This document shows positions 48,041-56,253 of a stretch of DNA of 64,000 nucleotides, piece after piece. The stretch comes from Actinomycetota bacterium (lineage in GTDB: Bacteria; Actinomycetota; Actinomycetes; Nanopelagicales; Nanopelagicaceae): contig JAPLBF010000022.1 in the NCBI GenBank assembly GCA_026392825.1, positions 1-64,000 on the forward strand. The letters run 5' to 3'. The stretch's first letter is position 1; each line of letters begins with the position of its first letter. The position numbers were made by a program, and so were the translations under genes. The notes beneath the pieces are model-generated. The model was not told the DNA's origin, ran no database searches, and worked only from the letters and a program-made list of their open reading frames with translations.

Positions 48041-49042
48041 TCAACCACGGTTGAAAGCACCAGAAATTGCATCGAATCGTCGCTGCCAGAGAGTCTTAGA
48101 GATCGTCGCATCTGGATTAAAAAGTTCTCCAGCATGAAACATCCCTGGCACTAAGTGAAATTCCACATCATTACCGGCCTCCTGCAATCGCTTGACAAAA
48201 TCAATAACATCATCTCGAAAGAGGTCCACGTCACCAACGTCGGTATATATCGGAGATAGATTTGTTAAATCTTCGGCACGAGCAGGCGCTGCATACGCGC
48301 TAACCTGAGAAAAATCTGGATCGATTTCGGAGGAAGCCTCTTGGGCGAGATACCAGCTCCAAGATTCGATATTTGCTTTTCGATCCCAAACCCCGAGATC
48401 GATGATTTCAAAAGTGGCGGGAGTTTGATTTCTATCATCAATCATTGGATAAGGCGCACAGATCAAAGCAAATTGCTGCAATGCTTCATCTCTCATTCGC
48501 AGGCCTAGCGCAATAGCAAGTCCTCCACCAGCGCTACCTCCATAGAGCACAATTTTCTCTGGTGAAATCTTTAACTCTGAGGTGTGGGCAAATACCCAAG
48601 CGCTCAAATCTGAACAATCATCCAACGCAGCTGGGAATGGATGTTCTGGGGCAAGCCGATAATCAATGCTAATAACCAAGCAATCTAGGGCCAGGGATAA
48701 AAAGGCAGCGTTAGCATCATCTGTATCTAGGTCTCCCATAACCATGCCACCGCCATGGATTATTACTACCGCGCAATCAACGTGTTTAGCCGTAGTTGAA
48801 TGAAGCGGGCGATAGAGGCGAATCGGTATGTGCTGGCCACCGTGTGTAGATTCAATTTTCATGTCGGTTCGACTGACCGACTCTATCCGTGGAAACTGAG
48901 ATAGATAATTCGAGATTAGATTTCGTCGTTCTTCAATTGTGTCAGGAGCGTTTAAGCCACCAGGAAAAGTAGTTAGTAGCAAATCCAAACTTTCCTGTAA
49001 CTGCGGATCAATTAGATATTTTCTATCGTGAGCATTGGCCAT
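48041..49042 (-). CDS. Alpha/beta hydrolase (HSL family) esterase
   Basis: A 333-residue hydrolase of the hormone-sensitive-lipase group: oxyanion motif HGGG in VVIIHGGGMVMGDL, SIDYRLAPEHPFPAALDD, the nucleophile Ser in YGGSAGGGLA and the late Asp and His (DVGDVDLFRDDV; GMFHAGELF). No signal peptide. It lies between the BMP lipoprotein and the permeases on the same strand, separated from the lipoprotein by a strong hairpin. AGGAAAA stands upstream of the ATG. Substrate unknown; esters of short acyl groups are usual. Confidence 0.88.
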   Translation of the reverse strand: MANAHDRKYLIDPQLQESLDLLLTTFPGGLNAPDTIEERRNLISNYLSQFPRIESVSRTDMKIESTHGGQHIPIRLYRPLHSTTAKHVDCAVVIIHGGGMVMGDLDTDDANAAFLSLALDCLVISIDYRLAPEHPFPAALDDCSDLSAWVFAHTSELKISPEKIVLYGGSAGGGLAIALGLRMRDEALQQFALICAPYPMIDDRNQTPATFEIIDLGVWDRKANIESWSWYLAQEASSEIDPDFSQVSAYAAPARAEDLTNLSPIYTDVGDVDLFRDDVIDFVKRLQEAGNDVEFHLVPGMFHAGELFNPDATISKTLWQRRFDAISGAFNRG

Positions 49043-49093
49043 TAATTAGTTTTCCTCGCCATATCGGTACAAAAAGCGCTCAATAAACTAAAT

Positions 49094-49138
49094 AAAGCAG
49101 GGCAAGGGTTCAATTGATATAAACCCTTGCCCTGCTTT
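49094..49138. terminator. 17-bp perfect hairpin after the BMP lipoprotein gene
   Basis: AAAGCAGGGCAAGGGTT is followed by a 11-base spacer and its exact inverse complement, with T-rich flanks on both strands. It lies 11 bases past the stop of the lipoprotein gene and just before the esterase gene, so it should end or weaken transcription of the downstream genes. Confidence 0.9.
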
Positions 49139-49149
49139 AATTTATTAGA

Positions 49150-50202
49150 TTATTGCTTAACGCCAGTTGCAACTTCGCCGCTAATGATCTTTGCGGTTAG
49201 TGCTGCAACTTTATCCTTAACGTCAGCTGGGATTGTGGCATCAAAGTCGTGATAAGGAGCTGCTCCTACATCGCCAACAAAGTTTCCACCAGCAAATGTT
49301 CCTGCTTTAACTTGGCCAATGAGGGCAACCACTCCCTGAGGAATGAGCTTCATAGCTGAAGTTACTAGACAGGCCTGAGCCTCTGGAACTGTGCCCCATT
49401 GATCAGTATCTACACCGATGCAATATGCGCCAGCCTTCTGCGCTGTACGAGCTAATCCACCGTTACCGGTTTTTCCACCAGCAGAGAAGATCACATCGAC
49501 ATCTTGATCCAAGTACTGCTGGGCTGTTGATGCTCCCCAAGCAGGATCATTGAATGCATTTGCTCCTGTGTAGTAAACAGATGAAGCCTTAGGGTAAGAC
49601 TTTCCTTGCTCTTGTGATGCGTATTCAACGCCAGCAACGAAGCCTTCAATGAACTTACGAACAGGTGGAATTGAATCTGGACCACCAGCAATCGCTGCAG
49701 TCTTTCCTGTCTTAGTTAGGTATCCACCGAGGTAACCGACGATGAAGCCAGCCTTATCTTCAGGGAAAATCAATCCGCTGTAGTTTGCTGAAGCTCCACC
49801 ATTGAACTGATCAACACCGATGAACTTAACATCAGGATACTTTTCAGCTGCAATTGTTGTTGCTTCGGCCATTAGGAATCCAACTGTGACGATCGCGTTG
49901 TAGCCAGCATCAGCGAACAATGCGATGTTAGCTGCGTAATCCTTTGGATCCTGAGTTTCTACATACTTAGCGAAACCATTGTTCTCGGTCGCTGCTTGCT
50001 GTGCGCCTTCCCAAGCTGATTGGTTAAATGACTTGTCGTCAACTTTTCCAATATCTGTTACAAGACCAATACAAAATGCTTTTTCAGTACCGCAATCGGC
50101 TTCTGTAGTTGCCTTTTCTGCTGATGAACATGCACTTAGTGCGAGTCCGAGTAGACCGGCTGCAGCAGTTACGGCAGCAATCTTCTTAAATTTCTTAAAC
50201 AA
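49150..50202 (-). CDS. BMP-family nucleoside-binding lipoprotein
   Basis: A 350-residue substrate-binding lipoprotein. The N-terminus is a lipoprotein signal with lipobox LALSAC; the mature part begins with the classic VTDIGKVDDKSFNQSAWEGA and has GVDQFNGG and GVDTDQWG strands of the BMP/PnrA family. Start TTG 50202 is chosen because GAGAGGAG precedes it and the signal peptide then starts directly with MFKKFKK; upstream in-frame ATG at 50304 would add 34 unrelated residues. It is the likely receptor for the permeases and ATPase at 44-48 kb, though an esterase gene lies between. Confidence 0.92.
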   Translation of the reverse strand: MFKKFKKIAAVTAAAGLLGLALSACSSAEKATTEADCGTEKAFCIGLVTDIGKVDDKSFNQSAWEGAQQAATENNGFAKYVETQDPKDYAANIALFADAGYNAIVTVGFLMAEATTIAAEKYPDVKFIGVDQFNGGASANYSGLIFPEDKAGFIVGYLGGYLTKTGKTAAIAGGPDSIPPVRKFIEGFVAGVEYASQEQGKSYPKASSVYYTGANAFNDPAWGASTAQQYLDQDVDVIFSAGGKTGNGGLARTAQKAGAYCIGVDTDQWGTVPEAQACLVTSAMKLIPQGVVALIGQVKAGTFAGGNFVGDVGAAPYHDFDATIPADVKDKVAALTAKIISGEVATGVKQ

Positions 50203-50352
50203 TTGTGCTCCTCTCGAGAGATTAGTCGAATAACTATCTGGGTGAGACAAAGAGTAGTCCAGAGCAGTTCCAACACAACCGCTCCGATAGATTAAATCAG
50301 TCACTCGTGTCGCATACTAGAAATACAAAGGTAAGGTTGAGGGTTAGGTCAT

Positions 50353-50715
50353 ATGATTGCGCCCGTGCCTTCATTCTTACAGTCTCCGATTAATACATTG
50401 GGGCGCTACTTTGACTACCAAGGGACTGCTAGCCGTTCAGAATTCTGGCTATTTGTTCTATTTTCTTGGCTCAGCTCCTTCGCGGTTGGGTTGGTAGATG
50501 CGCTGGTACCGGGGGAAGTCTTGGGATCGATCTGGAATCTGCTTTTATTTATCCCAACCGTAACTTGTGCGATTCGCCGCATGCATGATGTCGACCACCG
50601 CGGCTGGTATTTACTAATTCCTTTCTACAACATCATTATGTTGGTCTTCCCTTCGCGTCCAAATAGGTGGCAAAGTTCTAATCCTGAAGAATTTAATTGG
50701 AGCGGCAAAGCTTAG
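50353..50715 (+). CDS. DUF805 family membrane protein
   Basis: A 120-residue protein with the DUF805 hallmark FDYQGTASRSEFWLFVLF near residues 18-35, CAIRRMHDVDHRGWYLLIPF near 71-90 and a PSRPNRW tail, around three or four membrane helices. Function of the family is unknown. It is followed three bases later by a Septum_form protein and diverges from the BMP lipoprotein gene. Confidence 0.85.
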   Translation: MIAPVPSFLQSPINTLGRYFDYQGTASRSEFWLFVLFSWLSSFAVGLVDALVPGEVLGSIWNLLLFIPTVTCAIRRMHDVDHRGWYLLIPFYNIIMLVFPSRPNRWQSSNPEEFNWSGKA

Positions 50716-50717
50716 AT

Positions 50718-51200
50718 ATGAAAAAGTTTGTTGCGGTTATTTTGGCTTTCACTTTTTCGGTAGGCGTGCTTCCGGCGCAAGCGTTAGGTAAAGGCACTTT
50801 CTATCTGGAGTTGAAACTAGGTTGTTACTCGGCCAACAAGTCACCTAATAAGGCAAGTAAATGGAGCGATACAAATTACAAGACTCTTTATATGACTAGC
50901 TGCACTTCTGCTCACCATTACGAAGTTTTCTATACCGGAAAACTGAAGACGAAGGATTTGAGTTCTGAGGCTGCAAAGAAGGAAGCCGGATCGGCTTGTG
51001 ACAAGTCAGCGATTAGCACGCTAATGGGTCAGAAAGATTTGCCACCTACTCTGACATATGGCTACTTCTATCCAGATCCAGGAGCCGAAGAAAAGAAGTA
51101 CGGCAAGAGAATCGTTTGCTTCTTTCGCGTAGCCGATCCCAAAGATGACAAGTTCACGCTGTCAATCAATCGAACATTTCGCGAAGTCACCTACATTTAA
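50718..51200 (+). CDS. Secreted Septum_form-domain protein
   Basis: A 160-residue protein with a Sec signal peptide (MKKFVAVILAFTF core, cleavage expected after AQA) and a domain that resembles the actinobacterial septum formation family: GCYSA, CTSAHHYEVFYTGKL, ACDKSAIS and YGYFYPDPGAEEKKYGKRIVCFF, with four cysteines that could form two disulfides. The name comes from a family member; no role in division is shown here. The start at ATG 50718 places the signal first. Its TAA overlaps the stop of convergent iolD on the palindrome TTAA. Confidence 0.7.
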   Translation: MKKFVAVILAFTFSVGVLPAQALGKGTFYLELKLGCYSANKSPNKASKWSDTNYKTLYMTSCTSAHHYEVFYTGKLKTKDLSSEAAKKEAGSACDKSAISTLMGQKDLPPTLTYGYFYPDPGAEEKKYGKRIVCFFRVADPKDDKFTLSINRTFREVTYI

Positions 51201-53116
51201 TTACGTTCGACCGAGCCTTTTCCTAGGTACTTCTTCTGCACTTTGCGCGCTTCCTTGTAATTAGCAAAAGCCTTTTGAGTTGATTCAAGGGTTGAGACTT
51301 CAGGAATCGGAACTTCCCACCAAGCCTCGCCACCTGGGGCATATAACAATGGATCGCTATTTATATGGATCAATGTTGCAGCTGGATGCGCTTTCGCAAC
51401 CTTCATTGCCGCAGACAGATCTGCAATTGCATTTGGGCTTTCGGCGATACGAATCACGCTCATTCCTAGGCTTTCGGCATTCGTAGCAAGATCAACTGGT
51501 AGGACATCGCCAGATTCGTGGTTATTTGATTTGGCATCACGGAAGCGATATTTGGTTCCGTATCTTTGTGAGCCGATATCTTCAGATAAATGGCCGATAG
51601 ATGCGAAGCCGTGATTTTGCACCAGCACCACGATGAATTTCAAACCCTCGGCAACTGCAGTAACCAGCTCGGTATGCATCATTAAATATGAGCCATCGCC
51701 CATCATTACAATTGGAGTGCGTGAAGAATCTGCGCGTGCCACACCAAGTCCGGCGGCTATTTCATAACCCATACAGGAGAAGGCATATTCCATGTGATAA
51801 CCCAACGGATCGCGAACGCGCCATAATTTGTGAAGATCTCCTGGAAGTGAACCAGCTGCGCCAACTAATACATCGCGTGGATCGGTCGCTGCCTGGACTG
51901 CGCCAATTATTTCGCTCTGGCTAGGTTTAGCTAATTTTTGATCGATAAATGCGGCATCAACGATGGCATCCCAAACTTTGTTTTCATCTGCAATCTTCTT
52001 TGCATAATCTGCAGAGACTTTAAATGCTGATAATTCTTGGGTTAACTCCTCGAGGGCAGTTCGGGCATCGGCAACAACTGGAATTGCGCTTCCGTGTTTA
52101 AAGGCATCGAATGCGGTGACATTTATATTTATAAACTTCACATCCGGATTCTGAAAAATACTGCGTGAGGCGGTTGTGAAATCGCTGTAACGAGTTCCGA
52201 TTCCAATAACTAAATCAGCATCTTTAGCCAATCGGTTAGCCGCGGTTGTGCCAGTTGCACCGACCGAACCACACATTTGTGGATGATCCCAAGGAAGTGA
52301 ACCCATTCCCGCTTGTGATACTCCAACCGGAATTCCAGTTGCTTCTACAAATTTAGCCAGAGCAGCATGGGCATCTGAGTAAATGATTCCGCCGCCAGCA
52401 ACGATAAAGGGCTTCTTGGAATTTTCAATCGCACGCGCAGCAACTGCAGAAAGGCCAATATCTGGACGAGGTCTGCGGATATGCCATTCACGATCTGCTA
52501 AGAATTCTTCAGGTACTTCAATTGTTTCTGCCTGCACATCTTCGGGAAGACAGATCGTGACCGCGCCGGTTTCTGCAGGATCTGTAAGCACGCGCATCGC
52601 CCCAAGGAGTGAAGTAAAGATTTGTTCTGGACGATTGATGCGATCAAAGAATTTAGAGAGTGGCTTAAAGGCATCATTTACCGAGATAGATAGGTCATAC
52701 GGTTGTTCAAGTTGTTGCAGCACGGGATCAGATACACGAGTTGCAAAGGTATCGGCTGGGAATAATAAAACTGGCAAGCGATTTGTCGTCGCAACTGCAG
52801 CGCCGGTTAACATATTTGTTGCACCAGGGCCGACAGATGAGGCGCAAGCAAATGTTGAACGGCGACGCGTCATTCGGGCATAAGCAGATGATTCGTGCAC
52901 CATCGCTTGTTCATTTCGCGCTTGGTGATATGGCATTAGACCAGGATCGGAAATAGAGAGTTGCTTTAGCGCTTGACCAATTCCTGCCACATTGCCGTGA
53001 CCAAAGATTCCGAAGACTCCAGCGACAGTGCGTTCGCGGTGATCGCCATCGACGGTGTATTGATGAGAAAGGAATTCAATAATCGCCTGTCCAACGCTCA
53101 TTTTGCGAGTGGCCAT
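51197..53116 (-). CDS. iolD: 3D-(3,5/4)-trihydroxycyclohexane-1,2-dione hydrolase (IolD)
   Basis: A 639-residue ThDP-dependent enzyme that opens the ring in myo-inositol breakdown. Order: PYR domain with the GNVAGIGQALKQL region, central domain and PP domain with the ThDP-metal motif MGDGSYLMM and QNHGFASIG. The match to IolD is clear from GSLPGDLHKLWR and DPLGYHMEYAFSCMGYEIA. The next gene (upstream) is mmsA. The other inositol genes (iolG, iolE, iolB, iolC, iolJ) are not in the window. Confidence 0.92.
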   Translation of the reverse strand: MATRKMSVGQAIIEFLSHQYTVDGDHRERTVAGVFGIFGHGNVAGIGQALKQLSISDPGLMPYHQARNEQAMVHESSAYARMTRRRSTFACASSVGPGATNMLTGAAVATTNRLPVLLFPADTFATRVSDPVLQQLEQPYDLSISVNDAFKPLSKFFDRINRPEQIFTSLLGAMRVLTDPAETGAVTICLPEDVQAETIEVPEEFLADREWHIRRPRPDIGLSAVAARAIENSKKPFIVAGGGIIYSDAHAALAKFVEATGIPVGVSQAGMGSLPWDHPQMCGSVGATGTTAANRLAKDADLVIGIGTRYSDFTTASRSIFQNPDVKFININVTAFDAFKHGSAIPVVADARTALEELTQELSAFKVSADYAKKIADENKVWDAIVDAAFIDQKLAKPSQSEIIGAVQAATDPRDVLVGAAGSLPGDLHKLWRVRDPLGYHMEYAFSCMGYEIAAGLGVARADSSRTPIVMMGDGSYLMMHTELVTAVAEGLKFIVVLVQNHGFASIGHLSEDIGSQRYGTKYRFRDAKSNNHESGDVLPVDLATNAESLGMSVIRIAESPNAIADLSAAMKVAKAHPAATLIHINSDPLLYAPGGEAWWEVPIPEVSTLESTQKAFANYKEARKVQKKYLGKGSVERN

Positions 53117-53150
53117 AATTAGTTTCGCTTTCTCTTCTATCGTATTCGAA

Positions 53151-54641
53151 TTAGTTCTGTGGGAATCCTAGATTGATGCCACCGTGGCTTGGATCAAGCC
53201 AGCGGCTAGTGATCGCCTTGCCACGAGTAAAGAAGTGAACGCCTTCTTCGCCGTGCGCTTTGGTATCGCCAAAGAGTGATTGCTTCCAACCACCGAATGA
53301 GTAGTAGGCAACTGGTACAGGAATTGGCACGTTGATTCCGACCATTCCCACTTGAATTTCATTCTGGAAGCGACGGGCTGCGCCACCATCGTTTGTGAAA
53401 ATCGCTGTTCCGTTACCGAAAGCACCGCTGTTGATTAGCGAAACACCTTCGTCATATGACTTCACGCGCACAATAGATAGGACAGGTCCGAAGATTTCAT
53501 CCTTATAAACGTTAGAAGTAGTTGGGACGTTATCGATCAAGGTTGGTCCAAGCCAGAAACCGGCTGACTCTCCATCAGCCTTTACGTTACGGCCATCAAC
53601 AACAACTGTTGCACCATCTTTTGCCGCAACTTCGATGTAACCAGCGACCTTGTCACGGTGTTCTTTGGTAACAAGTGGGCCCATATCGCAGCCGCGGCGA
53701 CCATCACCGGTGCGCAATTTATCCATACGAGAAACAATCTTTTCGATCAGCGCATCCGCAACTGGTTCAACTGCAACTACAACCGAAATCGCCATGCAAC
53801 GTTCGCCCGCAGAGCCAAATCCAGCGTTGATTGCAGAATCCGCAACCAGTTCCAGATCAGCATCAGGCAAGACCAACATATGGTTCTTGGCTCCGCCGAG
53901 TGATTGCACGCGCTTGCCAGCTTTTGCGCACTCTTCATAGATATAGCGCGCAATAGGAGTGGAACCAACGAATGAAATAGCCTCAACATCAGGGGAGTGG
54001 AGCAATCCATCTACAGATTCTTTATCGCCGTTTAACACATTAAATACGCCATCTGGCAGACCCGCTTCTTTCCAAAGCTTGGCGATCCAAATTGATGCTG
54101 ATGGATCTTTTTCAGATGGCTTTAAGACAACTGTATTTCCGGCAGCGATTGCGATTGGGAAGAACCACATTGGCACCATCGCGGGAAAGTTAAAGGGAGA
54201 GATGATTCCGACAACGCCGAGTGCTTGGCGAGTTGAGTAAACATCGACACCAGTTGAAACGTTTTCAGAGTAGTAACCCTTAATAAGTTGTGGCATACCA
54301 ACTGCAAATTCGACTACTTCTTGACCACGTGTAATTTCGCCAAGGGCATCGGATAAAACTTTGCCGTGCTCGCTGGTGATTATTTCTGCGAGTTCGCTCT
54401 TTTTTGCATTTAACAATTCACGGAATTTGAAGATAACTTGTTGACGTGCTGCAAGTGAAGTCTTTGACCAACCCGGAAACGCCTTCTTCGCAGAGGCAAT
54501 AGCTGCGTTAATTTCCGCGCCATTAGCCAGAGCAACGCGCTTTGTTTCGACACCGAGTGCTGGGTCATAAACAGGTGCGGTGCGACCTGAGGTACTTACA
54601 AATTCTTTATTATCAATCCAGTGATTTACGGTGGTAGTCAT
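53151..54641 (-). CDS. mmsA: Methylmalonate-semialdehyde dehydrogenase (acylating)
   Basis: A 496-residue CoA-dependent aldehyde dehydrogenase that converts malonic or methylmalonic semialdehyde to acetyl- or propionyl-CoA, the last step of inositol and valine breakdown. The catalytic Cys is in GSAGERCMAISV, NAD-binding region in ISFVGSTPIA, and the MMSDH-specific VGINVPIPVPVAYYSFGGWK near the C-terminus is present. TAGGAT six bases before the ATG indicates a leaderless transcript that reads on into iolD. Confidence 0.94.
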   Translation of the reverse strand: MTTTVNHWIDNKEFVSTSGRTAPVYDPALGVETKRVALANGAEINAAIASAKKAFPGWSKTSLAARQQVIFKFRELLNAKKSELAEIITSEHGKVLSDALGEITRGQEVVEFAVGMPQLIKGYYSENVSTGVDVYSTRQALGVVGIISPFNFPAMVPMWFFPIAIAAGNTVVLKPSEKDPSASIWIAKLWKEAGLPDGVFNVLNGDKESVDGLLHSPDVEAISFVGSTPIARYIYEECAKAGKRVQSLGGAKNHMLVLPDADLELVADSAINAGFGSAGERCMAISVVVAVEPVADALIEKIVSRMDKLRTGDGRRGCDMGPLVTKEHRDKVAGYIEVAAKDGATVVVDGRNVKADGESAGFWLGPTLIDNVPTTSNVYKDEIFGPVLSIVRVKSYDEGVSLINSGAFGNGTAIFTNDGGAARRFQNEIQVGMVGINVPIPVPVAYYSFGGWKQSLFGDTKAHGEEGVHFFTRGKAITSRWLDPSHGGINLGFPQN

Positions 54642-54647
54642 AGGCCC

Positions 54648-54653
54648 ATCCTA
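54648..54653 (-). promoter_or_regulatory. -10 box TAGGAT for leaderless mmsA
   Basis: On the minus strand TAGGAT, six bases, then ATG at 54641. A weak TTAAAT lies 17 bases upstream as a possible -35. Confidence 0.5.
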
Positions 54654-54714
54654 TGACGGCAGCCCCAAAGATTTAAACGCCTAAATAATCGAACGGCACG
54701 CCTCGAGGCTAGAT

Positions 54715-55947
54715 TTATTGCAGGCGGTTTAAGAACCCGACGTGCTTGGGAGTTAGCTCTCCAAGGTCTTTAGCGCCAAGTAATTTCATGGTTTTAATTA
54801 TTTGAGATTCAATGATCGACAGGCAACGTTCGACGCCCTCTTGCCCGCCGGCCATTAACCCGTATAGGTAGGCCTTGCCGATGTAGGTGAAGTCAGCGCC
54901 GAGTGCGATGGCCGCGACTATGTCTGCACCACTCATAATTCCTGAGTCAAGATGAACTTCCACATCTTTCTTGAGTTCCTTTGATACTTGTTCTACCAGC
55001 ATCAGCGGAACGGGAGCCCGGTCTAGTTGTCGCCCGCCGTGATTGGAGAGAATCACCGCATCGGCACCGTACTTGGCTGCTTTCTTGGCATCATCAAGGG
55101 TTTGAATTCCCTTTACGGTCAAAGTGCCATCCCAATTTTTGCGTAGCCACTTCAAATCGTCGAAAGTCATTGTCGGATCAAACATATAGTCGAGGAGCTC
55201 TGCGACCGTTCCATTCCAGTTAGACATTGAGGCAAATTCCAAGGGTTTTGTCGTTAGAAAATTCCACCACCATTCGCGGCGCGGGATTGCATCAATGATT
55301 GTGCTTAAAGACAAAGTTGGTGGAACGGTTAGTCCATTACGAACATCGCGCAAACGCGCACCTGCTACTGGTACATCGACGGTGAGAATCAGATTGGTTA
55401 CACCGGATTGTTTGGCTCGCTCAACCAATTGCATTGATGCATCGCGATCTTTCCACATGTACAACTGAAACCAATTAACGCCATTTGGTGTAGCCGAGAC
55501 AATATCTTCAATCGAAGTTGTTCCTACAGTTGAAAGGGAATATGGAATTCCAAATTTTGCAGCCGCCTTGGCTACTGCTAACTCACCTTCGGCATGCATC
55601 ATCCGGGTGAAACCGGTTGGAGCCATTCCAAAAGGTAGGGCGAATGTATTACCGAGTACTTTCGCCTGCGTTGAAACATTTGAAACATCTTGCAAAATTT
55701 TCGGTGCAAATTCAATGTTGCAAAATACTTCTCGCGATCGATTAAGCGAAATTTCTAATTCTGCGCCACCATCGGTGTAATCAAATGGACCTTTAGGAGT
55801 TCGTGCTTTTGCGATATCGCGCAAATCCCAAATTGTGTGCGCTGCGGCAAGCCTTCGCTTTCTGGCATTGAATTCAAATTTCTTAAATTTAAGTAACTCG
55901 CTTAGCGCGCTAGGGCTCGGAAGAGTTCTCTTAATGTTTTGGTTCAC
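54715..55947 (-). CDS. FMN-dependent alpha-hydroxy-acid dehydrogenase (LldD-like)
   Basis: A 410-residue enzyme of the L-lactate dehydrogenase/glycolate oxidase family. FMN- and substrate-site motifs: PFGMAPTGFTRMMH, FQLYMWKDRD, LTVDVPVAGARLRD, the catalytic His in LSNHGGRQLD and DSGIMSGADIVAAIALGAD. It likely oxidises L-lactate or another 2-hydroxy acid at the membrane face. Start GTG 55947. It is divergent from the ABC-type binding-protein gene across a 306-base region. Confidence 0.88.
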   Translation of the reverse strand: MNQNIKRTLPSPSALSELLKFKKFEFNARKRRLAAAHTIWDLRDIAKARTPKGPFDYTDGGAELEISLNRSREVFCNIEFAPKILQDVSNVSTQAKVLGNTFALPFGMAPTGFTRMMHAEGELAVAKAAAKFGIPYSLSTVGTTSIEDIVSATPNGVNWFQLYMWKDRDASMQLVERAKQSGVTNLILTVDVPVAGARLRDVRNGLTVPPTLSLSTIIDAIPRREWWWNFLTTKPLEFASMSNWNGTVAELLDYMFDPTMTFDDLKWLRKNWDGTLTVKGIQTLDDAKKAAKYGADAVILSNHGGRQLDRAPVPLMLVEQVSKELKKDVEVHLDSGIMSGADIVAAIALGADFTYIGKAYLYGLMAGGQEGVERCLSIIESQIIKTMKLLGAKDLGELTPKHVGFLNRLQ

Positions 55948-56132
55948 GAGAGCTGCCTTGCCATAGCCCCACTTTACCTACATAAATTTTCTGGGCATTT
56001 ACCCGCGAGTAAGGATCGTTTTCTACCTTCATGGGGCCACAAGCCCTGGAACGGAGATCCGTTTCCAGCAAATACCGTGGCCAGCGGGAAAGTCTTTATA
56101 AAATCTTAATCAAAACGTTGCACCAAAAACCA

Positions 56133-56161
56133 TTGTCTGGCCCCTTTCTGCGGAGTACTGT
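56133..56161 (+). promoter_or_regulatory. Sigma-70-type promoter for the binding-protein gene
   Basis: TTGTCT, 17 bases, TACTGT. The predicted start near 56168 gives an 85-base leader that carries the palindrome at 56201 and the GGAAAGGA ribosome site. Confidence 0.55.
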
Positions 56162-56200
56162 TCCTCAAAGGTGTTAACCCCAGAGGCCTTTCCTCGCCAT

Positions 56201-56214
56201 TGGAAACGTTGCCA
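56201..56214. promoter_or_regulatory. LacI-family operator-like palindrome
   Basis: TGGAAACGTTGCCA pairs with itself at six of seven positions about a central CG, the design of LacI/GalR-family operators. It lies in the predicted leader, about 33 bases past the transcription start. Confidence 0.5.
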
Positions 56215-56253
56215 CCGCCAACTCGACAATGTTTGTGCTCCGGAAAGGACACT

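Larger units (their letters stand above)
55948..56253. other. Divergent intergenic region with promoter and LacI-type sites
   Basis: 306 bases with no plausible gene. It contains a promoter for the binding-protein gene (56133-56161), a near-perfect LacI-type palindrome (56201-56214) and a second AACGTT core at 56113-56118. I see no clear promoter for the minus-strand dehydrogenase. Confidence 0.6.
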
